A stretch of 64,000 nt of DNA. Origin: Longimicrobium sp. GTDB taxonomy: Bacteria > Gemmatimonadota > Gemmatimonadetes > Longimicrobiales > Longimicrobiaceae. The DNA is taken from positions 54,403 to 118,402 of the forward strand of contig DASVWD010000053.1 in assembly GCA_036389795.1 (NCBI GenBank). Reading direction: 5' to 3'. Below are positions 39,054-47,590 of the stretch, one piece after another. The position numbers and the translations under genes are program-made. The notes under the pieces were generated by a model, which did not search any database, was not told the origin of the DNA, and was given only the letters and a program-made list of their open reading frames with translations. Position 1 is the stretch's first letter, and each line of letters opens with the position of its first letter.

Positions 39054-39977
39054 TTACTGGACCAGCCGCATCGGCTCGCGGACGGCCTCGGCGCTCTGCT
39101 CGAGCGCGGCGCGCTCCTCGGCGGTCAGCTCCACCTCGACGATCTTCTCCATCCCGCCGCGCCCCAGCTTGACGGGGACTCCCAGGAAGAGGTCCCGCAT
39201 CCCGTACTCGCCCTGCAGCCAGGCGGCGCAGGGGAGGATGCGCTTCTTGTCCTTCACGATCGCCTCGGCCATCTGCACGGCGCCGGCGGAGGGCGCGTAG
39301 TAGGCCGAGCCGGTCTTCAGGTAGCCCACGATCTCGGCGCCGCCCTTGCGCGTGCGGTCGACGATGGCGTCGAGCTTCGCGCGGTCGATCAGCTGGGTGA
39401 CGGGGATGCCGGAGACCGTGGTGTAGGAGATGAGCGGCACCATGGTGTCGCCGTGGCCGCCCAGCACCATGGCCTGGATGTCTTCCACCGACACGTCCAG
39501 CTCCATGGCCAGGAAGGCGCGGTAGCGCGCGGTGTCGAGCACGCCGGCCATCCCCACCACCCGCTCGCGGGGGAAGCCGCTGGCCTTCATGGCCACGTAG
39601 CACATCACGTCCAGCGGGTTGCTGACCATGATGATGATGGAGTCGGGCGACACGCGGGCGATGTTCTCGCTCACCTGGCGGACGATGCCGGCGTTGGTGT
39701 TGAGCAGGTCGTCGCGGCTCATCCCGGGCTTGCGCGCGATGCCGGCGGTGACGATGTAGATCCCCGAGCCGGCGGACTCCTCGTAGCCGTTGGAGCCGAC
39801 GACGCGGGAGTCGAAGCCCTCGATGGGAGCGGACTGCCACTGGTCGAGCCCCTTCCCCTGCGGGATCCCCTCCACCACGTCGATGAGCACCACCTCGCGG
39901 GCGAGCTCCTTCTCCGCCACGCGCTGGGCCGCCGTGGCGCCCACGTTCCCCGCCCCGACTACCGTGATCTTGTCCAT
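39054..39977 (-). CDS. mdh: Malate dehydrogenase
   Basis: A 307-residue NAD-dependent enzyme of the LDH-like MDH branch, interconverting malate and oxaloacetate. Motifs: [19 protein letters not shown] (NAD), the substrate Arg region [29 protein letters not shown], and the catalytic His in [13 protein letters not shown] 39977 starts at [10 protein letters not shown]. Placement beside sdh puts two consecutive TCA-cycle steps together. Confidence 0.96.
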   Translation of the reverse strand: MDKITVVGAGNVGATAAQRVAEKELAREVVLIDVVEGIPQGKGLDQWQSAPIEGFDSRVVGSNGYEESAGSGIYIVTAGIARKPGMSRDDLLNTNAGIVRQVSENIARVSPDSIIIMVSNPLDVMCYVAMKASGFPRERVVGMAGVLDTARYRAFLAMELDVSVEDIQAMVLGGHGDTMVPLISYTTVSGIPVTQLIDRAKLDAIVDRTRKGGAEIVGYLKTGSAYYAPSAGAVQMAEAIVKDKKRILPCAAWLQGEYGMRDLFLGVPVKLGRGGMEKIVEVELTAEERAALEQSAEAVREPMRLVQ

Positions 39978-40186
39978 CGTCTCGGCCAGATGATTGAAGT
40001 TGTCCGCCGCCGCGGGTGCCCCCCGCGGGCGGCGGACAACGTAGACCGCGCCCCCTGCGGTGTCAACGGAGCAAAAGCGCGTTGCGGCGGCGGTGTTTCG
40101 GCGCGGAATCCCGAACGAACGGCCGTCCGGGACGGCCGGTGTCGACGCGGCGGCGGGGGCCCTCTCCCTGGCGCCCGAGGCGCCTG

Positions 40187-40237
40187 TCCCTCCCCCAAAA
40201 CAACCTGGGGGAGGGACTCCGGCGCTTCGCGCGACGA
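40187..40237. repeat. Second copy of the CGGCGCTTCGCGCGACGA repeat
   Basis: TCCCTCCCCC and GGGGGAGGGA form a hairpin followed by CGGCGCTTCGCGCGACGA, as at 16310. Confidence 0.6.
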
Positions 40238-40287
40238 GCATGGCCGCCTTCCTCGCGCCGAGGCCGGCTACGGGTCGGCGTGACGCA

Positions 40288-40776
40288 TCAACCTCCGGCG
40301 TCGCGTCCGGACGCCTGCCGGATCGCCTCGTAGAGCGCCACGCCGACGGCTGTCGCCAGGTTGAGGCTGCGCGCGCCCTCGCGCATGGGGATGCGCAGGC
40401 TGCGCCCGGGCTCGGCGGCGAGGAGGTCGTCCGGCAGCCCGCGCGACTCGGGGCCGAAGAGGAGCACGTCGCCCGGCGCGAAGCCGGCGTCCCAGATCGT
40501 CCGCTCCGCCTTCGTGGTCAGCTTCCAGACGCGCCGCCCCGCCACGGCGGCCGCGAAGTCGTCCCAGGCCACGTGGCGGGTGTAGTCCACGTCTTCCCAG
40601 TAGTCCATCACCGCGCGCCTGGCCTGGGGGTGGCGGAACGAGAAGCCCAGCCGCCCGATCAGGTGCAGCGGCGAGCCCGTGGCCGCGCACAGCCGCGCCA
40701 CGTTCCCCGCGTTCGGCGGGATCTCGGGCTCGTACAGCGCCACGTGCAGCGGGTCGGCGAGCGGGAGCGGGGTCAT
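40288..40776 (-). CDS. trmL: tRNA (cytidine/uridine-34 2'-O)-methyltransferase
   Basis: A 162-residue minimal SPOUT methyltransferase, close to the usual length for Trm[25 protein letters not shown], the DYWEDVDY loop, [11 protein letters not shown] and the knot region [23 protein letters not shown] are all present. It methylates the wobble ribose of certain leucine tRNAs. I chose ATG 40776; an upstream ATG at 40809 would begin inside a dispersed repeat. Confidence 0.94.
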   Translation of the reverse strand: MTPLPLADPLHVALYEPEIPPNAGNVARLCAATGSPLHLIGRLGFSFRHPQARRAVMDYWEDVDYTRHVAWDDFAAAVAGRRVWKLTTKAERTIWDAGFAPGDVLLFGPESRGLPDDLLAAEPGRSLRIPMREGARSLNLATAVGVALYEAIRQASGRDAGG

Positions 40777-40804
40777 CGGTCCGGGGATCAGGCAAAAGAT
40801 TTTT

Positions 40805-40884
40805 CTCACGCAGAGTCAGCAGAGTCAGCAGAGAACACACCGCATGCCGTGGTTTTCTCTGCTGACTCTGCTGCTCTGCGTGAG
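40805..40884. repeat. CACGCAGAG-family inverted repeat, copy 5
   Basis: CTCACGCAGAGTCAGCAGAG and CTCTGCTGCTCTGCGTGAG arms around a short loop, between trmL and the ABC permease gene. Confidence 0.88.
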
Positions 40885-40913
40885 GCCTGGGGTTTTGTTT
40901 CCCGGCTCTGGTG

Positions 40914-41735
40914 TCACCCCAGCGCCCGGCGCTCGAAGGCGCGCATCCCCAGGACGCCGAAGAGCGCGGTGAGCGCCACCAGCGCCGCCAGCACCACCCA
41001 CAGAGGCATGTGCGGCACCGCGGGGGTGAGCGTGCCGCGCAGCCCCTCGGCCACGTACACCAGCGGGTTCGCCAGCACCGCGTACTTGACGGCGGGCACC
41101 GGGTCCAGCCCGCGCCAGGGGTAGTACGCGCAGCCGAAGAAGATCATCGGCACCAGGATCACGCTGAACATGGTGCCCACGTGCTGCGGCGCGACCGCCG
41201 TCCCCAGCCAGAGCCCCAGCGCCGCGAACGCCGCCGCCCCCAGCACCAGCACCGCCAGCGCCGCGCCCGCGTGCGCCAGCGTGAGACCCGGCACCGGCCC
41301 CATCACCAGGCGGGCGGCGGGGAGCACGAAGAGCGCGGCGGCGAGCGCCTGCAGCACGCCGGCCGCCACCTTCTCCCCCGCCACCACTCCGATGGGGATG
41401 GGCGCCAGCAGCCGGTCCTCGATCTCGCGCGTGACCGCGAAGTCGGTGATCATCGGGATCGACACCGACTGCACCGCCGCCATCGCCAGCGACATGCCCA
41501 GCACCCCCGGGAGGAGCGCCGCCGTGTAGCCGCGCTCCATGAACCCGATCTTCGGCAGCAGCCAGCCGAACACCACCACGAAGAGGAGCGGCTGCATGGT
41601 GACGCGCAGCAGGAACATCGCCAGCTCGCGGCGCGCCACGCGCGCGTCGCGCCGCAGCAGCGCCGCGAACACCGCCAGCGGGCTCACGCGCGGCGGCTCG
41701 GCCGCGGGGTCGTAGGGGAGGGCGGCGGTGCTCAT
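40914..41735 (-). CDS. ABC-2 type transporter permease
   Basis: A 273-residue integral membrane protein with six hydrophobic segments (FLLRVTMQPLLFVVVFGWLL, GVLGMSLAMAAVQSVSIPM, and four more). VTREIEDRLLAPIP is the coupling-helix motif of ABC-2 permeases, and PWRGLDPVPAVKYAVLANPLVYVAEGLRG the late conserved region. Its ATG overlaps the ATPase stop by 4 bases, so the pair forms one exporter. Confidence 0.92.
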   Translation of the reverse strand: MSTAALPYDPAAEPPRVSPLAVFAALLRRDARVARRELAMFLLRVTMQPLLFVVVFGWLLPKIGFMERGYTAALLPGVLGMSLAMAAVQSVSIPMITDFAVTREIEDRLLAPIPIGVVAGEKVAAGVLQALAAALFVLPAARLVMGPVPGLTLAHAGAALAVLVLGAAAFAALGLWLGTAVAPQHVGTMFSVILVPMIFFGCAYYPWRGLDPVPAVKYAVLANPLVYVAEGLRGTLTPAVPHMPLWVVLAALVALTALFGVLGMRAFERRALG

Positions 41736-42718
41736 GCGGCCAGGTTCCTTCCGGTGAGGGAGATGAAGAGCGTTTCCAGGCTGGGGCGGGCCAGGTGGAT
41801 GTCGCGCACGGTGCGCCCCCGTCCCTCGGCGGCCGCGATCAGCGCCGGGATCACCTCGCCGCCGCGCCCGCTGTACGCGCGCAGCAGCGGCCCCCGGGCC
41901 TCGGCGCGGTCCACCCCGGGCACGGCGGCCGCCGCCTCGGCCGCGGGACCGGCGTCGCCGTCCAGCGCCAGCTCCACCAGGGTGCCGCCGGGGGCCCGCG
42001 CCTTGAGCCGCTCCGGGGTGTCGGCCGCCAGCACCCGGCCGCGGTCGATCACCGCCACGCGCCCGCAGAGGCGGTCGGCCTCCTCCATGTAGTGCGTGGC
42101 GAGCACGACGGTGCGCCCCTCGGCGTGCAGCTCGCCCAGCACGTCCCAGAGCGCCAGGCGGGCGGCCGGGTCCAGCCCCGCGGTGGGCTCGTCCAGGAAC
42201 AGCACCCGCGGCTCGTGCATCAGCGCGCGGGCGATCATCAGCCGCTGCTGCTGGCCGCCGGAGAGCGCGTCGGTCCTGGCGCCCTGCCGGTCGGCGATCC
42301 CCAGCCGGTCCAGGAGCGCCGCGGCCCGCGCGAGCGCGACGGCCTTGGGGATGCCGAAGTAGGCGGCGTGGAAGACCAGGTTCTCCACCACGCTCAGCGC
42401 GCGGTCGGGGTTCGGCCGCTGCGGCACCACCCCGATCCGCCGCCGCACCTCCACCGGCCGCTCCGCCACGTCCACCCCCTCCACCCGTGCGCTCCCGCCG
42501 CTCGGGCGCACCCGGGTGGTGAGGATCCCCAGCGTGGTGCTCTTGCCCGCCCCGTTCGGCCCCAGCACGCCGAACAGCTCTCCCCGCTCCACGCACAGGT
42601 CCAGCCCGTCCAGCGCCAGCACCTCCGCCGGCGGCGGCGCCCCGCGCGGGGGGCGGCCCGGCATGCGGGGCGGGGGATACAGCTTGCGCAGGCCGACGGT
42701 CTCGATCGCGGGCGTCAT
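41732..42718 (-). CDS. ABC transporter ATP-binding protein
   Basis: A 328-residue ATPase of the drug/lipid-exporter (CcmA/DrrA) group. Walker A is GPNGAGKST, the Q-loop VVPQRPN, the signature LSGGQQQRLMIARAL, Walker B VLFLDEPTAGLDP and the H-loop ATHYMEEA. The C-terminal 100 residues are the DrrA-type accessory domain. GAGGAAGAG precedes the ATG. It is divergent from a TetR regulator, which probably controls it. Confidence 0.95.
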   Translation of the reverse strand: MTPAIETVGLRKLYPPPRMPGRPPRGAPPPAEVLALDGLDLCVERGELFGVLGPNGAGKSTTLGILTTRVRPSGGSARVEGVDVAERPVEVRRRIGVVPQRPNPDRALSVVENLVFHAAYFGIPKAVALARAAALLDRLGIADRQGARTDALSGGQQQRLMIARALMHEPRVLFLDEPTAGLDPAARLALWDVLGELHAEGRTVVLATHYMEEADRLCGRVAVIDRGRVLAADTPERLKARAPGGTLVELALDGDAGPAAEAAAAVPGVDRAEARGPLLRAYSGRGGEVIPALIAAAEGRGRTVRDIHLARPSLETLFISLTGRNLAA

Positions 42719-42800
42719 CTCTTCCTCGGTGGATCGGGGATGGGGCGGCCGAATCGCGACAGCTTGCGTACCGGGCCGCGGGAGGTCAAATTGCGAACAC

Positions 42801-42830
42801 AGATTCGCATCTGTACGCGAATCTAGATTC
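42801..42830. promoter_or_regulatory. Palindromic operator candidate between ABC exporter and TetR genes
   Basis: AGATTCGC and GCGAATCT are exact inverted repeats with an 8-base spacer, and GAATCTAGATTC overlapping the right arm is a perfect 12-base palindrome. The site lies in the 135-base divergent gap, 24 bases before the TetR start. Confidence 0.6.
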
Positions 42831-42853
42831 ACGTTTCCGGGGAGTCAAGGCCC

Positions 42854-43510
42854 GTGAGCGACGGCGATCCGATCCACGCGCCCCGGCAGGCGCGCAGCCG
42901 CCAGACGCTGGCGAAGCTGCTGGACGCGGCCGAGGCGGTGCTGGCCGAGGAGGGGCTTGAGGGCGCGACGGTGCCGGCGATCGCCGGCCGCGCGGGGCTC
43001 TCGGTGGGGGTGGTCTACCGGCGCTTCCCCGACAAGGACGCGCTGATGCGGGCCGTCTTCGCCCGCTTCTTCGAGCGCCGGCGCGAGGAGAACGCGGCGA
43101 AGCTGGCGCCGGAGCTGTGGGCGGGGGTGCCGCCGGAGCGCGCGGTGGAGCTGCTGATCCGCGGCATCGTGGCCGGCTACCGGCAGAACCGGCGGCTGCT
43201 GGGCGCGCTCCTGCGCTACGCCGAGGGCCACCCCGACGCCGGGTTCCGCCGCCGCGCCGACGAGATGAACGCGAGCACGCTGGAGCAGGTGGCCCGCCTG
43301 GTGCTCGAGCGCCGCGAGCGCGTCGGCCACCCCGCGCCCGGGCCGGCGGTCCGCTTCGCGCTGCTGACCGTGGGGCTGGTGCTCAAGGGCGTCCTCCTGG
43401 CCGACCCGCCCCCGCCGCGCATCTTCCTCGACGAAAGCCTCTCGCTGGAAGACGAGCTGACCCGCATGGTGCTCGGCTACCTGGGCCTGGAGAGCGAGGA
43501 GGGCGGTTGA
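42854..43510 (+). CDS. TetR-family transcriptional regulator
   Basis: A 218-residue repressor. The N-terminal helix-turn-helix reads TLAKLLDAAEAVLAEEGLEGATVPAIAGRAGLSVGVVYRRFPDKDAL, a standard TetR DNA-binding domain. The helical C-terminal ligand domain is unrelated to characterised members by eye. Transcribed divergently from the ABC exporter, it most likely represses the pump until an effector binds. The start is GTG. Confidence 0.93.
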   Translation: MSDGDPIHAPRQARSRQTLAKLLDAAEAVLAEEGLEGATVPAIAGRAGLSVGVVYRRFPDKDALMRAVFARFFERRREENAAKLAPELWAGVPPERAVELLIRGIVAGYRQNRRLLGALLRYAEGHPDAGFRRRADEMNASTLEQVARLVLERRERVGHPAPGPAVRFALLTVGLVLKGVLLADPPPPRIFLDESLSLEDELTRMVLGYLGLESEEGG

Positions 43511-43577
43511 GGCCCCCACGCCGCTGGGGAGGCCTTCCGCCGTCGCTCGTGCTCTTTGCGATTCTGATCGGGAATCC

Positions 43578-43678
43578 GTAGGGGCGAGGCATGCCTCGAC
43601 CGACGATGCCGGCTCATGCGCGGAAGGCGGCCCCTTGCGCCGATGCCGCTGTGCTCGGACTCGCATGCTCGCCCCTAC
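43578..43678. repeat. GTAGGGGCGA inverted-repeat element
   Basis: GTAGGGGCGAGGCATGC and GCATGCTCGCCCCTAC bracket about 70 bases. No gene is seen elsewhere in this 329-base gap, which ends in a pyrimidine-rich leader before the next gene. Confidence 0.6.
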
Positions 43679-43839
43679 GAAACTCATCGCGTTGAGAGGA
43701 TCAGGCGCAATCATCGGCTCGGATTCGCAAGGAGATTCAGCCGCCTTCGTCCAATCCCCCGTTCCCTCGTCAGTTTTCTCCCTCCCCGCGCATTGTTTCA
43801 CAGCGTCCCCAGCGCCCCATCCTCCCGCCCCCGACCCGC

Positions 43840-45567
43840 ATGACCGCGCGCGCTCTCCTCCTCGCCGCCGCCCTCGCCCTCCTCGCCCTCGCGCGCCCGG
43901 CGCTCGCGCAGACCGTCCGTGGCGAGCTGGTGGAGCGGGGGAGCGGGCGGCCGATCCCGGGCGCGCTGGTGCTCCTGCTGGACGCTCGCGGCGCGCGCGC
44001 GAACACCGCGCTCACCCGCGCGGACGGGCGCTTCACGCTGCGGGCGCCGCGCGCGGGCACCTACACCCTGCGCGCGGAGCGGGTGGGCTTCCGCAGCGTC
44101 ACTTCGGCGCCGCTCGCGCTGGGCGTCGACCAGACGGTCGCCTACCGGCTGCAGGGCGACGAGGAGACCGTGTCGCTGCGGGGGATCACCGCGCGCAGCG
44201 GCCGCCGCTGCCGCGCCCGCCCCGGCTCCGGGCAGGCCACCGCCGTGCTCTGGGAGGAGGCGCGCAAGGCGATCGCGGCGACGGCGCACGCGGCCGAGGA
44301 GCGGCTCCTGCGCTACGACCTGCAGCTCTTCGAGCGCGAGACGTCGCCCGCCGGCCTGGTGGTGGCGGACGAGCGCCGGCAGGTCTCCGGCCAGGCCCGC
44401 ACCCCGTTCCACGCCACCGGCGTCGACACCCTGGCGCGCCACGGCTTCGTGCGCGTGGACGGCGACTCGCTGGTGTACGACGCGCCCGACGCGCAGGTGC
44501 TCCTCTCCGACGAGTTCCTGGAGCACCATTGCTTCCGGGTGGAGGAGAGCGCCGAGCACCCGGGGTGGATCGGGCTGGCCTTCGAGCCCGTGCGCGCGCG
44601 GCGGGTGGCCGAGGTGGCGGGCGTGCTCTGGCTGGAGCGCGCCACGGCGGAGCTCAAGCTGCTGCAGTACCGCTACGTGCGCCTCCCCGGCCGCATGCCG
44701 GACGACGCCGCCCGCGGCCGGGTGGAGTTCGAGCGCCTCCCCACGGGCCAGTGGATCGTGCGCCGCTGGGCGATCCGCATGCCGCAGTACGCCCTCGCCG
44801 CCGCGTTTCCCGAGCTGCGCGGCGCCCGCGGCCCCGCCGAGGGGGCCGTGACCACGCGGCTCCTCTCCGTGCGCGAGGCGGGCGGCGAGGTGGCCTCCGC
44901 CTCGATCCGCGAGGCGGCGGCCGCGGGGCAGGGGCCGCGGGTGGGGCGGGTGACGGGAGTGGTCTGGGACAGCGTCGCCGGGCGGCCGCTGGCGGGCGCG
45001 CGCGTCTACCTCTCCGGCACCGGGTGGGCCGACACCACCGACGCCGAGGGAAGGTTCGAGCTCCCCGGCGTGGCCGAGGGGCGCTACACCCTCTCCTACG
45101 GGCACCCGGCGCTCGCCCACTGGGGCGCGACGGCCGCCCCGGCGCTGGTGGAGGTGCGGCCCGACACCGCCGCCCGCGCCGAGCTGGGCCTCCCCTCGCT
45201 CACGACGCTGGCGGCCACGCACTGCACGCCCGAGGACCTGCGCTGGATGGAGTGCTCGCGCGGCGTGGTGATGGGCGTGGTGACCGTGGACGGCGTCCCC
45301 CGGCGCGGCGTGCGGGTGCGCTACACCTACGCCTGGAAGGAGCCCGGCTGGACCGCGGTGAGCTACCCGTACGTCGAGGTGGATACGGACGAGAACGGCT
45401 TCTACGCGGCGTGCCGCCTCCCCACCGGGATGCGGCTCCGGCTGCAGGTGCGGCACGGCGACGGGATCTGGCGCGAGCAGGTGATCTTCCACCGCCTCAT
45501 CGCGCGCTACGACATCCGCGTCCCCGCCAACGTCGTCGAGCGCGCTCCCGGCGAATCACGGCGCTGA
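43840..45567 (+). CDS. Secreted protein with two carboxypeptidase-regulatory-like domains (paralogue 1)
   Basis: A 575-residue protein with a signal peptide (ALLLAAALALLALARPALAQ). Residues about 24-100 are a first carboxypeptidase-regulatory-like beta-sandwich (VRGELVERGSGRPIPGALVLLLD, YTLRAERVGFRSV). Then comes a roughly 250-residue region of unknown type, beginning RRCRARPGSGQATAVLWEEARKA and containing HHCFRVEES. A second such sandwich (VVWDSVAGRPLAGARVYLSG) and a third, partial one near the C-terminus (GVVMGVVTVDGVPRRGVRV) follow. No plug or barrel is present. It is 57 codons-for-codon similar in order to the next gene, a tandem duplicate. Confidence 0.8.
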   Translation: MTARALLLAAALALLALARPALAQTVRGELVERGSGRPIPGALVLLLDARGARANTALTRADGRFTLRAPRAGTYTLRAERVGFRSVTSAPLALGVDQTVAYRLQGDEETVSLRGITARSGRRCRARPGSGQATAVLWEEARKAIAATAHAAEERLLRYDLQLFERETSPAGLVVADERRQVSGQARTPFHATGVDTLARHGFVRVDGDSLVYDAPDAQVLLSDEFLEHHCFRVEESAEHPGWIGLAFEPVRARRVAEVAGVLWLERATAELKLLQYRYVRLPGRMPDDAARGRVEFERLPTGQWIVRRWAIRMPQYALAAAFPELRGARGPAEGAVTTRLLSVREAGGEVASASIREAAAAGQGPRVGRVTGVVWDSVAGRPLAGARVYLSGTGWADTTDAEGRFELPGVAEGRYTLSYGHPALAHWGATAAPALVEVRPDTAARAELGLPSLTTLAATHCTPEDLRWMECSRGVVMGVVTVDGVPRRGVRVRYTYAWKEPGWTAVSYPYVEVDTDENGFYAACRLPTGMRLRLQVRHGDGIWREQVIFHRLIARYDIRVPANVVERAPGESRR

Positions 45568-45588
45568 ATCGAGATCCGGAACCGGAGT

Positions 45589-45667
45589 CTCACACGGAGT
45601 CAACGGAGTCAACGGAGATTCTCTCGTCGTACTCCGTTGACTCCGTTCCCTCCGTGTGAGGCTTTTT
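45589..45667. repeat. CACGCAGAG-family inverted repeat, copy 6 (CACACGGAG variant)
   Basis: CTCACACGGAGTCAACGGAG and CTCCGTTCCCTCCGTGTGAG arms followed by GCTTTTT, 22 bases after the stop of paralogue 1. The T-tract supports terminator function. Confidence 0.85.
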
Positions 45668-45739
45668 CGAACGGCGGACTTGCCGCGCGACATCGCCGGA
45701 AGCACTGTTCGGAAGATCCCGATCCACCCGAAACCGCCG

Positions 45740-47464
45740 ATGCGCTGCGCCCTCCTCCTCGCCGCCCTCGCGCTCCTCCTCCCCCGCGCGGCCGCCGCCC
45801 AGGTGGTCCGCGGCGAGGTGGTGGAGCGCGGGAGCGGCCGTCCGGTGGCCGCGGCGCTGGTGGTGCTGCTGGACGCGGGCGGCGCGCGGCGGGGGGCCGC
45901 CCTCACCGGGCAGGACGGCCGCTTCGAGCTGCGCGCGCCCTCCGCCGGCACCTACACCCTGCGCGCCGAGCGCGTCGGCTACCGCAGCATCGCCTCGCCC
46001 CCGCTCGCGCTCGCCGCCGGGCAGACGCTCGAGTACCGGCTGGAGAGCGGCGCCGAGGCGGTGACGCTGGAGGGGATCACGGCGCGGGGCACCCGCCGCT
46101 GCCGCCCGCGCCCCGGCGCCGCCCAGGCCACCGCGGTGCTCTGGGAAGAGGCCCGCAAGGCGCTCTCGGCCGCGGCGCACGTGTACGACGCGGAGCTGCT
46201 GGACTTCGACCTGGTCCTCTACCGGCGCGACCTGCACCCCGCCTCGCTCTCCGTGGAGAGCGACGAGCGCGAGCGGCGCTCGGGGCAGGCGCGCACCCCC
46301 TTCGCCAGCCAGCCGGTGGAGTACCTCTCGCGCCACGGTTTCGTGCGCGAGGAGGGCGACTCCACCGTCTTCGACGCGCCCGACGCGCACGTGCTCCTCT
46401 CGGACCTCTTCCTGGACGACCACTGCTTCCGCGTGGAGGAAGACGAGGAGCACGCGGGGATGGTGGGGCTCGCCTTCGAGCCGGTGCCAGCGCGGCACCG
46501 CACGCCCGAGGTGGCGGGGGTGCTGTGGCTGGACCGCAGGACGGCGGAGCTGCGGCGGCTGGAGTACCGCTACGTGAACCTCCCGGCCCCGCTGATGAGC
46601 GCGGGCGCCGGCGGGCGGGTGGAGTTCGAACGGCTCCCCACGGGGAAGTGGATCGTGAGCCGCTGGTGGATCCGTATGCCGATCTTCGGGCGCACGGCCG
46701 AGATCGGGCGGATCAGCGGCGGGCGCGAGCCGATCCTGGCGCGCTTCGGGAGCGAGCTGCGGTGGATCCGCGAGGGGGGCGGCGAGGTGGTCTCCACCTC
46801 CGTCCGCGAGGCGGGGAGGACGGGCGGCGCGGCGGGGGCGCAGCGCGCCGCGGCGGGCGCGGGGCGGATCTCCGGGGTGGTGTGGGACAGCCTGGGCGGG
46901 GGCCCGGCGGCCGGCGCGCGCGTCTTCCTCTCCGGCACGCAGTGGTCCGCCGTGGCCGACTCGGCGGGCCGCTTCGTGCTGGACGGGGTCCCCGAGGGGC
47001 GCTACACCGCCTCCTTCGCGCACCCCGCGCTCGCCGCGTGGGGCGCCGTGCCGGGGTCGTCGCCCGTGGAAGTGCGCGCGGGAGAGGAGGGCCGGGTGGC
47101 GCTCGGCACCCCGTCGCGGGCGACGCGGGTCGCGCGCGCCTGCCCGGCCGGGGAGCCGGAGCGCTTCCCGGGCGTGGTGATGGGCGTCGTCACGCGCGAG
47201 GGGCGCCCCCAGGCCCGGGTGAAGGTGGCGCTCACCTGGCGCGGGTACAACGTCGTGTCCGGCTCCGTGTTCACCCGGTCCACGGGGATGGAGGCGGAGA
47301 CGGACGACAACGGCTTCTACGCCGTCTGCGGCCTCCCCACCGACCTGGAGCTCCACGTGGAGGTGGCGAGCGCCGGCGCCACCTTCCGCGACCGCCTGAG
47401 CCTCCGGGGCCAGCCCTTCGCCCGCCACGACATCCGCCTGGACGCCTCGCGGAACGGGCCGTGA
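45740..47464 (+). CDS. Secreted protein with carboxypeptidase-regulatory-like domains (paralogue 2)
   Basis: A 574-residue tandem paralogue of the preceding gene, colinear throughout. Shared landmarks are the signal peptide ending AAAAQ, VVRGEVVERGSGRPVAAALVVLLD, RRCRPRPGAAQATAVLWEEARKA, DDHCFRVEED, VEFERLPTGKWIVSRWWIRMP, the second sandwich VVWDSLGGGPAAGARVFLSG, and GVVMGVVTREGRPQARVKVAL. The central domain between the sandwiches has no family I recognise. Conserved paired cysteines suggest disulfides outside the cytoplasm. Its role is probably envelope-associated. Confidence 0.8.
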   Translation: MRCALLLAALALLLPRAAAAQVVRGEVVERGSGRPVAAALVVLLDAGGARRGAALTGQDGRFELRAPSAGTYTLRAERVGYRSIASPPLALAAGQTLEYRLESGAEAVTLEGITARGTRRCRPRPGAAQATAVLWEEARKALSAAAHVYDAELLDFDLVLYRRDLHPASLSVESDERERRSGQARTPFASQPVEYLSRHGFVREEGDSTVFDAPDAHVLLSDLFLDDHCFRVEEDEEHAGMVGLAFEPVPARHRTPEVAGVLWLDRRTAELRRLEYRYVNLPAPLMSAGAGGRVEFERLPTGKWIVSRWWIRMPIFGRTAEIGRISGGREPILARFGSELRWIREGGGEVVSTSVREAGRTGGAAGAQRAAAGAGRISGVVWDSLGGGPAAGARVFLSGTQWSAVADSAGRFVLDGVPEGRYTASFAHPALAAWGAVPGSSPVEVRAGEEGRVALGTPSRATRVARACPAGEPERFPGVVMGVVTREGRPQARVKVALTWRGYNVVSGSVFTRSTGMEAETDDNGFYAVCGLPTDLELHVEVASAGATFRDRLSLRGQPFARHDIRLDASRNGP

Positions 47465-47497
47465 GCCTCTCGCAGTCGAATCCGGAAAACTTCAGGG

Positions 47498-47561
47498 CTC
47501 ACGCAGAGTCAGCAGAGTCGGCAGAGGAGCCCCTCGCTCGGCTCTGCTGACTCTGCGTGAG
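47498..47561. repeat. CACGCAGAG-family inverted repeat, copy 7
   Basis: CTCACGCAGAGTCAGCAGAG and CTCTGCTGACTCTGCGTGAG around a GGAGCCCCTCGCTCG loop, between convergent genes. Confidence 0.88.
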
Positions 47562-47590
47562 AAACGTATCTGCGGATTTGGCGGAAGCTC

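Noticed and set aside
43840..47464. TonB-dependent receptors
   Set aside because: Both proteins have regulatory-like sandwiches but no plug motif or barrel strands.
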